A stretch of DNA of 13,009 nt from CBFIDE01 sp965661265 (GTDB taxonomy: Bacteria; Bacteroidota; Bacteroidia; Flavobacteriales; Schleiferiaceae). Position 1 is the stretch's first letter. Every line of letters starts with the position of its first letter. This document shows positions 10,601-13,009 of the stretch, in pieces. The position numbers and the translations under genes are program-made. The notes under the pieces were generated by a model. That model made no database searches. It saw only the letters and a list, made by a program, of their open reading frames with translations, and had not been told where the DNA came from. The stretch spans positions 1-13,009 of the forward strand of contig CBFIDE010000026.1 of assembly GCA_965661265.1 (NCBI GenBank), in the 5' to 3' direction.

Positions 10601-10781
10601 GTTTAAGATTTTGTGTAGGTGATTCTATATTAGGAACCATAGCACCCACTTGTGCTTTTTTAGCCATAAGTGTTTTCATAGCTTTGCCATGTTTTTTCAT
10701 AAAAGCTTCCTCACTTGGGAACTTCTTGTAAAACTCTTTCTCAGACTTTACGCCTGCAATTTTTAAAATCTCAGCTTTCAT
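7617..10781 (-). CDS. Modular crAss-like phage virion protein with glycine zipper and peptidoglycan-binding-like domain (1054 aa)
   Basis: The N-terminus (residues 4-33, ILKIAGVKSEKEFYKKFP...EEAFMKKHG) is a leader block I recognise at the start of many crAss-like proteins, ending in KKAQVG (41-46). Then follow an acidic Phe/Asp segment (108-137), a glycine zipper (317-348), a module with NSHETIDPKTGQTGIGVAYG and VEVENEPAQKLQDGGG (about 430-483), a helical module LVVFGDLKIP...AKGKKFKNYVNIL (487-600), a peptidoglycan-binding-1-like stretch (about 715-762, ending VDGKIGDQT), and a conserved C-terminal domain (PLDPNQLLAERYAMSTNQVQP, 810-830, then helices to about 980). A Lys-rich tail ends the protein. 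A-(Q/K)-x-G motifs separate several modules. There is no cysteine. The ATG at 10781 follows the upstream TAG by one base. Probably a structural or injection protein that contacts wall and membrane; this role is inferred. Confidence 0.88.
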   Translation of the reverse strand: MKAEILKIAGVKSEKEFYKKFPSEEAFMKKHGKAMKTLMAKKAQVGAMVPNIESPTQNLKPIRIDDDYLFNTVSGLTGGKNIDQIKKDKMYDAQMAKLTEAPKKNNLFGDIAGLLGDSFGDFEDIDFESMDFGEDINASADIGSLAKSGIVINKAQDGTNFAQKTSKFMNSDGVQNFGLPIVSDVIDIRDQINSQKDQLNLAKQSRMISEVALQAANTQPERIEREYVRPEDIQNTGEEFFPIYGVGTNVLAKNGVEINDMYSPLVNSNMQKTFGKGGYLKKAQGGFDASNISYGGGSPGQLGTSLGQAVGFNDDAGGRIGGKIGGTIGSAFGPIGSAVGSFIGSGIGDLLDRNDVRQGKENARTERFNKELSYSAVAPAIQAGYASNLKSGGSLKSNPSMLDVMQMGGELKTLWGGKAETVSYNPYAGGESIEFKGNSHETIDPKTGQTGIGVAYGQDAVANNKAVVEVENEPAQKLQDGGGDESLVVFGDLKIPEEYVPEINDDRAKGKKFKNYVNILNEDESKINKKMEKAAEKGLDSDNSVWGQLERSTANAIISGSDQKLKSIAEKKNVLSDLQSALNDTFDEYGIKGNEFINKNKIVQDPERIENAKYGKSVKKAQDGSNDTLDLKTLPEKKIIFNTEQEALDAGYVKNEDGTFSKDEVLVEAITKDNPLVDIKELPKGQRKTKGNFYGTATEEKFEQTKQENSWYDWEGFDPNDKEDVKKYQTEFNKRATELGLSPSVKMKVDGKIGDQTVDGKISNNKIETAAETKKVFANVNDKVEEPSATKKTKIPAYLGNFLSRREDEPLDPNQLLAERYAMSTNQVQPVYAQTFSPRLNVPYDISMQDRMNEITSQSRALQRNPAIQANPAAQALLAAPMYEAINKTKAEEFRANQAMRNSVYAQNIDAINKANAMNLGIYDVQQDRQAEAASKTRTQNIDILSSISNKYAQKKLEDRMERVYENMYPTFRFNNNYQTEVQRPTTFNNVGQQTIPFGGAAGNNPVLQAINLGMQALDYTSSDENKKEKKKAKRGKTIKNNKNSNILKALRNL
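8496..8639 (-). other. Peptidoglycan-binding-like domain within the 1054-aa protein
   Basis: Residues about 715-762 read FDPNDKEDVKKYQTEFNKRA, then a short linker, then VDGKIGDQTVDG. The order of an amphipathic helix (VxxYQxxFNxR), then VDGxxGxxT, matches the peptidoglycan-binding-1 fold used by many phage and bacterial wall hydrolases. The match is short and by eye only. In a virion protein next to a lysozyme-like gene, wall contact is a sensible role. Confidence 0.5.
9732..9833 (-). other. Glycine-zipper segment within the 1054-aa protein
   Basis: Residues 317-350 have glycines in a nearly perfect four-residue register (317, 321, 325, 329, 333, then 336, 340, 344, 348) separated by Ile, Ala, Phe, Val and Ser. 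Such GxxxG runs pack helices tightly and are typical of membrane-inserting or pore-forming segments. Here it may mark a part that enters the host membrane during genome delivery; that is inference. Confidence 0.65.
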
Positions 10782-10782
10782 A

Positions 10783-12891
10783 CTATTGATATTTGTTTAA
10801 CCAGCCTCCTGGTTGTGGTGTATTGTAATTTGTAAAATTAGTTAATTGGTCTAACTTAACCAACTCTTTCCCATTTTGTGCAACCTTAGTATTTTGCTGC
10901 ATTTGTGGGTTATCAGCAATGGTGTTCATTATCTTAATAAAGTCTTCTTCCGACTCAGTGTTTTTCATCAAGTCTTTGAAGTGTGTATTGTATTTTATTC
11001 TAGTGTTTTCTTTTGCCTTCTGTAAGTTTTCTTTTGTAAAATCTTTCTTCTTAGCGTCATATATACCTTCTTCTTGTAATAAGTACCTAACCGGTTGTAA
11101 TCTATTAATGTATTCTGTAGGATCTGTATAGTAGTATTTTTCTTTTGGTATGTTATACGAATTTTGTTTCAACTTAGGCATTAAGAAATCTAATGTAGTT
11201 TGTGGTATTCTTTTACCACCCTCATCTACAGCATGTCCCATTTCATGTAGAGGTATCGTATTGTATGACCAAGGTCCTTGCCTACCTTGTGAATACTCAG
11301 GTCTTAACATAATCTTACCTGGATATTCATCAGCATTATATACACCTTGTGTAGAATCTGGGTCAGGAGATATATTGCTTGATTCAGGAAGAAAACCAAT
11401 AGATGTGTTTCTCATATTCATCAACCTTACCGATCTCTCATTTGCTAACTCATCAGCACTATACTCAGGAAACTCTTTACCAAGTCTTTCTAAATACTTA
11501 TCAGATCTTATATAGCTGTCAAACCATTTCTTTTGATTTTGACCTTCTACATTCATTCCTTTTTGAGCCATAGGAAACTCTGTAACACTATCCCCATCAA
11601 ACTTGTAATCTTCTCCAGGCATCATCAATTGTTCATCACCTGTATTAGAGATTCCAAGGACAGGGTAGTTCACTCCTTGCATTGTTATATTATTGGAGTT
11701 TATTTTAGTTATCTTTCCTGGATGAGCCCATTGTCCTCTATCATCTTGTATTATACCATTTTTAGCAATTGAGTTATTGTTTTTAGAAACATTAGTTGCC
11801 ACCTTATTCATTAAATCAAGTAACTCATCATCGGTATAATAGTCTAAAAAAACCTCAGTTCTATCTGTCATCTTTCTTAACTCAGGAATATCTTTTTTAT
11901 ACCAAACTTTATTTGGATCCACATTGTTATCTAACCTTAACTCCATCAATTTTGAATATGTTTCTTCTGGGTTGTTAAAGTATGGATCGGGTGTTTTAGT
12001 TTTTATAACCTCTTCAATTTTATTCACCTGAGGAAGTGCTCTTGCTGAATGAGCTGTTTCATGAAGTATAGTACCTCCTCTATTTCTTAATTTATCCATA
12101 GTGCGGTGAATTAACCCTGGGTCTGAAAACATAACGTGATCTTCAGGACTATAAGCTCCAGCAGCTGGTCCTAAGTCTGGATCAATATCTTTAAGATACT
12201 CATCTCTAGTAATTATTTTTGTAGTAAGCATATTTTGCCATTGCTTCTCCAACTCACCATTTCCAAGTTGATCGTCAAACCTACCTGTAGCCAATCTAGC
12301 TTTATTCCAATTTTGTATACCTATTTGAATAGGTGTAACTCTTTGTAGCTCTGTAACACCACCTGTTTGATTTTTATAAAAAGGTCTAGCTTGTTTAAAA
12401 TACTCTTCAGGGGTTTTATTAGTTTGTTGTTTACCTTTTCCATATAGTTTTGGAAAAACTTTGTCTAAAGGTTTACCATCTCTAATATGATACCCAAAAT
12501 ATTGCCTTGCACCATCTCTTCCTAAGAAGTTTGAAAGTACAGCAATATCTTCTTTTGAATAATTAAAATTATCTATCTGTGGACTATACTCTTCATATAA
12601 GTCATTAGCATCTTTTTGCAAAGGTGTAGTTTCACTAGCTTCTATACCTTTATAAAATCTATCTTTAAAATACTTATTTTGTGCAATTGTATCTTTTACA
12701 AAATCTTTTCTAGTTCCTTTATAATCATCTTTGATTTCACTAAATCTTTGACCATAAAATCCTGTAGCTGTACTTTCTGGATTCCACATTAGTTTACCAT
12801 CCAAACTTTCTACATTTCGTACAGCCTGTTTAACTCCTTTAAAGTTAATCTCACCACCATCTTGATATTTATTTAACCAATTATTTTTCAT
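10783..12891 (-). CDS. Virion-associated lysin-like protein: lysozyme-like domain plus two zincin (HExxH) domains (702 aa)
   Basis: The protein opens with NNWLNKYQDGG. Residues about 14-175 resemble a lysozyme/lytic-transglycosylase fold: VES with a candidate catalytic Glu28, ATGFYGQRF (42-50) and LSNFLGRDGARQYFG (119-133), like the GxYQ and HFLGPGGARRFL blocks of phage lysins. Zincin 1 has HETAH (277-281) and a PEETYSKLMELR block (308-319). A QWAHPG...VTEFP module (387-440) follows. Zincin 2 has HEMGH (549-553) and PTEYINRLQPVR (591-602). A-(Q/K)-x-G motifs lie between domains, and the chain ends in GGWLNKYQ. There is no cysteine. The start is set by a TAATG overlap with the upstream gene. 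Likely jobs are cutting host peptidoglycan on entry and/or processing virion proteins. Domain calls are by eye; which zinc sites are active is unknown. Confidence 0.88.
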   Translation of the reverse strand: MKNNWLNKYQDGGEINFKGVKQAVRNVESLDGKLMWNPESTATGFYGQRFSEIKDDYKGTRKDFVKDTIAQNKYFKDRFYKGIEASETTPLQKDANDLYEEYSPQIDNFNYSKEDIAVLSNFLGRDGARQYFGYHIRDGKPLDKVFPKLYGKGKQQTNKTPEEYFKQARPFYKNQTGGVTELQRVTPIQIGIQNWNKARLATGRFDDQLGNGELEKQWQNMLTTKIITRDEYLKDIDPDLGPAAGAYSPEDHVMFSDPGLIHRTMDKLRNRGGTILHETAHSARALPQVNKIEEVIKTKTPDPYFNNPEETYSKLMELRLDNNVDPNKVWYKKDIPELRKMTDRTEVFLDYYTDDELLDLMNKVATNVSKNNNSIAKNGIIQDDRGQWAHPGKITKINSNNITMQGVNYPVLGISNTGDEQLMMPGEDYKFDGDSVTEFPMAQKGMNVEGQNQKKWFDSYIRSDKYLERLGKEFPEYSADELANERSVRLMNMRNTSIGFLPESSNISPDPDSTQGVYNADEYPGKIMLRPEYSQGRQGPWSYNTIPLHEMGHAVDEGGKRIPQTTLDFLMPKLKQNSYNIPKEKYYYTDPTEYINRLQPVRYLLQEEGIYDAKKKDFTKENLQKAKENTRIKYNTHFKDLMKNTESEEDFIKIMNTIADNPQMQQNTKVAQNGKELVKLDQLTNFTNYNTPQPGGWLNKYQ
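10786..10803 (-). repeat. Direct repeat, copy at the 3' end of the 702-aa gene
   Basis: Minus strand TGGTTAAACAAATATCAA encodes WLNKYQ, the last six residues before the TAG stop. It matches the copy at 12862-12879 in 17 of 18 bases. Confidence 0.85.
10972..11529 (-). other. Second zincin-like metallopeptidase domain of the 702-aa protein
   Basis: Residues about 455-640, with HEMGH at 549-553 (bases 11233-11247) and Glu593 in PTEYINRLQPVR as a candidate third ligand. The layout mirrors the first zincin domain (edge strand, HExxH, then P-x-E-x-Y-x-x-L-x-x-x-R), so the two are probably diverged copies. Confidence 0.65.
11572..11736 (-). other. Recurrent crAss-like linker module in the 702-aa protein
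   Basis: Residues 386-440, starting GQWAHPG and ending DSVTEFP, with NITMQGVNYPVLGIS in the middle. I recognise this beta-rich block as a module that recurs in otherwise different crAss-like virion proteins. It is bracketed by AKNG (376-379) and AQKG (442-445). Its function is unknown. Confidence 0.5.
11782..12339 (-). other. First zincin-like metallopeptidase domain of the 702-aa protein
   Basis: Residues about 185-370, with the zinc motif HETAH at 277-281 (bases 12049-12063). A P-E-E-T-Y-S-K-L-M block follows 31 residues after the first His; Glu309 or Glu310 is a candidate third zinc ligand. The preceding SPEDHVMFSDP resembles the edge strand found before the active helix in zincins. Confidence 0.65.
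12367..12852 (-). other. Lysozyme-like (transglycosylase-type) domain of the 702-aa protein
   Basis: Residues about 14-175. The sequence order Glu28-Ser29, then ATGFYGQ about 14 residues later, then NFLGRDGARQYFGY near the domain end follows the lytic-transglycosylase pattern (ES...GxYQ...HFLGxxGA). I recall the same block in crAss-like phage proteins. Glu28 is the natural catalytic candidate. A structural prediction would settle the fold. Confidence 0.55.
12862..12879 (-). repeat. Direct repeat, copy at the 5' end of the 702-aa gene
   Basis: Minus strand TGGTTAAATAAATATCAA encodes WLNKYQ at residues 5-10. It differs from the copy at 10786-10803 at one third-codon position (AAT against AAC). 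Confidence 0.85.
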
Positions 12892-13009
12892 TACTTATAA
12901 CTTATTTGAGAAGGTGTAATAATAAATTGAGAAACAATATGAGTGGTTGATGAATCATCAAGAATATGTCTCACCTTTAAATCTTTTGCTCTAAGTGGTG
13001 ATTTCTTAA
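12891..13009 (-). CDS. 3' end of an unidentified upstream gene (last 38 codons)
   Basis: Only the C-terminus is visible. It includes SPLRAKDLKVRHILDDSS and ends IITPSQISYK before a TAA at 12891-12893. The other two minus-strand frames have stops in this stretch. The TAA overlaps the ATG of the 702-aa gene by one base (TAATG), the usual sign of a shared transcript and coupled translation. It is alternately charged and beta-like, with no cysteine. I do not recognise the family; by position it is probably another late virion or tail gene. Confidence 0.7.
   Translation of the reverse strand, partial: KKSPLRAKDLKVRHILDDSSTTHIVSQFIITPSQISYK

Noticed and set aside
10783..10785. TAG stop of the 702-aa gene as a reassigned glutamine codon (known in some crAss-like phages)
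   Set aside because: Read-through would add only four residues before a TGA. No other gene here needs TAG or TGA read as sense; all large frames are open under the standard code, so the window gives no evidence for recoding.
10798..10810. AGGAGG string upstream of the 1054-aa gene as a ribosome binding site
   Set aside because: It is more than 20 nt from the ATG and encodes the PGGW residues at the end of the upstream gene; the spacing is wrong for a Shine-Dalgarno.
1267..11978. Small plus-strand open frames of 60-121 codons scattered through the window (for example 3208-3522 and 11150-11515)
   Set aside because: All lie antisense inside the large minus-strand genes, have low-complexity Ser/Leu/Phe-rich products typical of the opposite strand of A+T-rich genes, and show no recognisable domain.
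1..13009. tRNA genes, CRISPR arrays, insertion sequences, integrase or attachment sites
   Set aside because: Nearly all of the window is continuous coding sequence on one strand; no regularly spaced repeats, transposase motifs or cloverleaf-like segments were seen.

Overview
The window looks like part of the late (virion) gene block of a crAss-like phage (order Crassvirales), so the host is probably a member of the Bacteroidota. The evidence is protein-level. Three very large proteins carry sequence blocks I recognise from crAss-like phage genomes, for example the FNPYVQQ...GLDVVRGVDKKYL...GGDFSNFQLVNS block of the 901-aa protein. The DNA is strongly A+T-rich. No gene start has a Shine-Dalgarno sequence at normal spacing, which is usual in Bacteroidota and their phages. 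I saw no host gene, tRNA, integrase, insertion sequence or CRISPR array.

Everything reads leftward (minus strand). In transcription order, right to left: (1) the last 38 codons of an unidentified gene at the right edge; (2) a 702-aa virion protein with a lysozyme-like N-terminal domain and two zincin-type HExxH domains; (3) a 1054-aa multi-module virion protein with a glycine zipper and a peptidoglycan-binding-like domain; (4) an 80-nt gap, the only sizeable non-coding stretch, with an imperfect hairpin and a possible Bacteroidota-type promoter; (5) a 901-aa coiled-coil-rich protein; (6) an open frame of at least 1609 codons that runs off the left edge. The other three junctions are as tight as possible (TAATG, TAG-T-ATG, TAA-A-ATG), which suggests translational coupling. 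No other stretch above 20 bases is non-coding.

In crAss-like phages this block lies between the tail genes and the giant virion RNA polymerase. Its products are thought to be cargo carried in the particle and ejected into the host. The content fits that: wall-degrading and wall-binding domains, a membrane-type glycine zipper, long coiled coils and a giant partner. These functional links are inference.

Three patterns go beyond a standard annotation. First, the four large products (about 4,270 residues) contain no cysteine at all. Second, a short signature, A-(Q/K)-x-G and its Y-Q-D-G form, recurs at the ends and module boundaries of three of the four proteins. Third, the 702-aa gene is bounded at both ends by an almost identical 18-bp direct repeat encoding WLNKYQ, as if it were a cassette.
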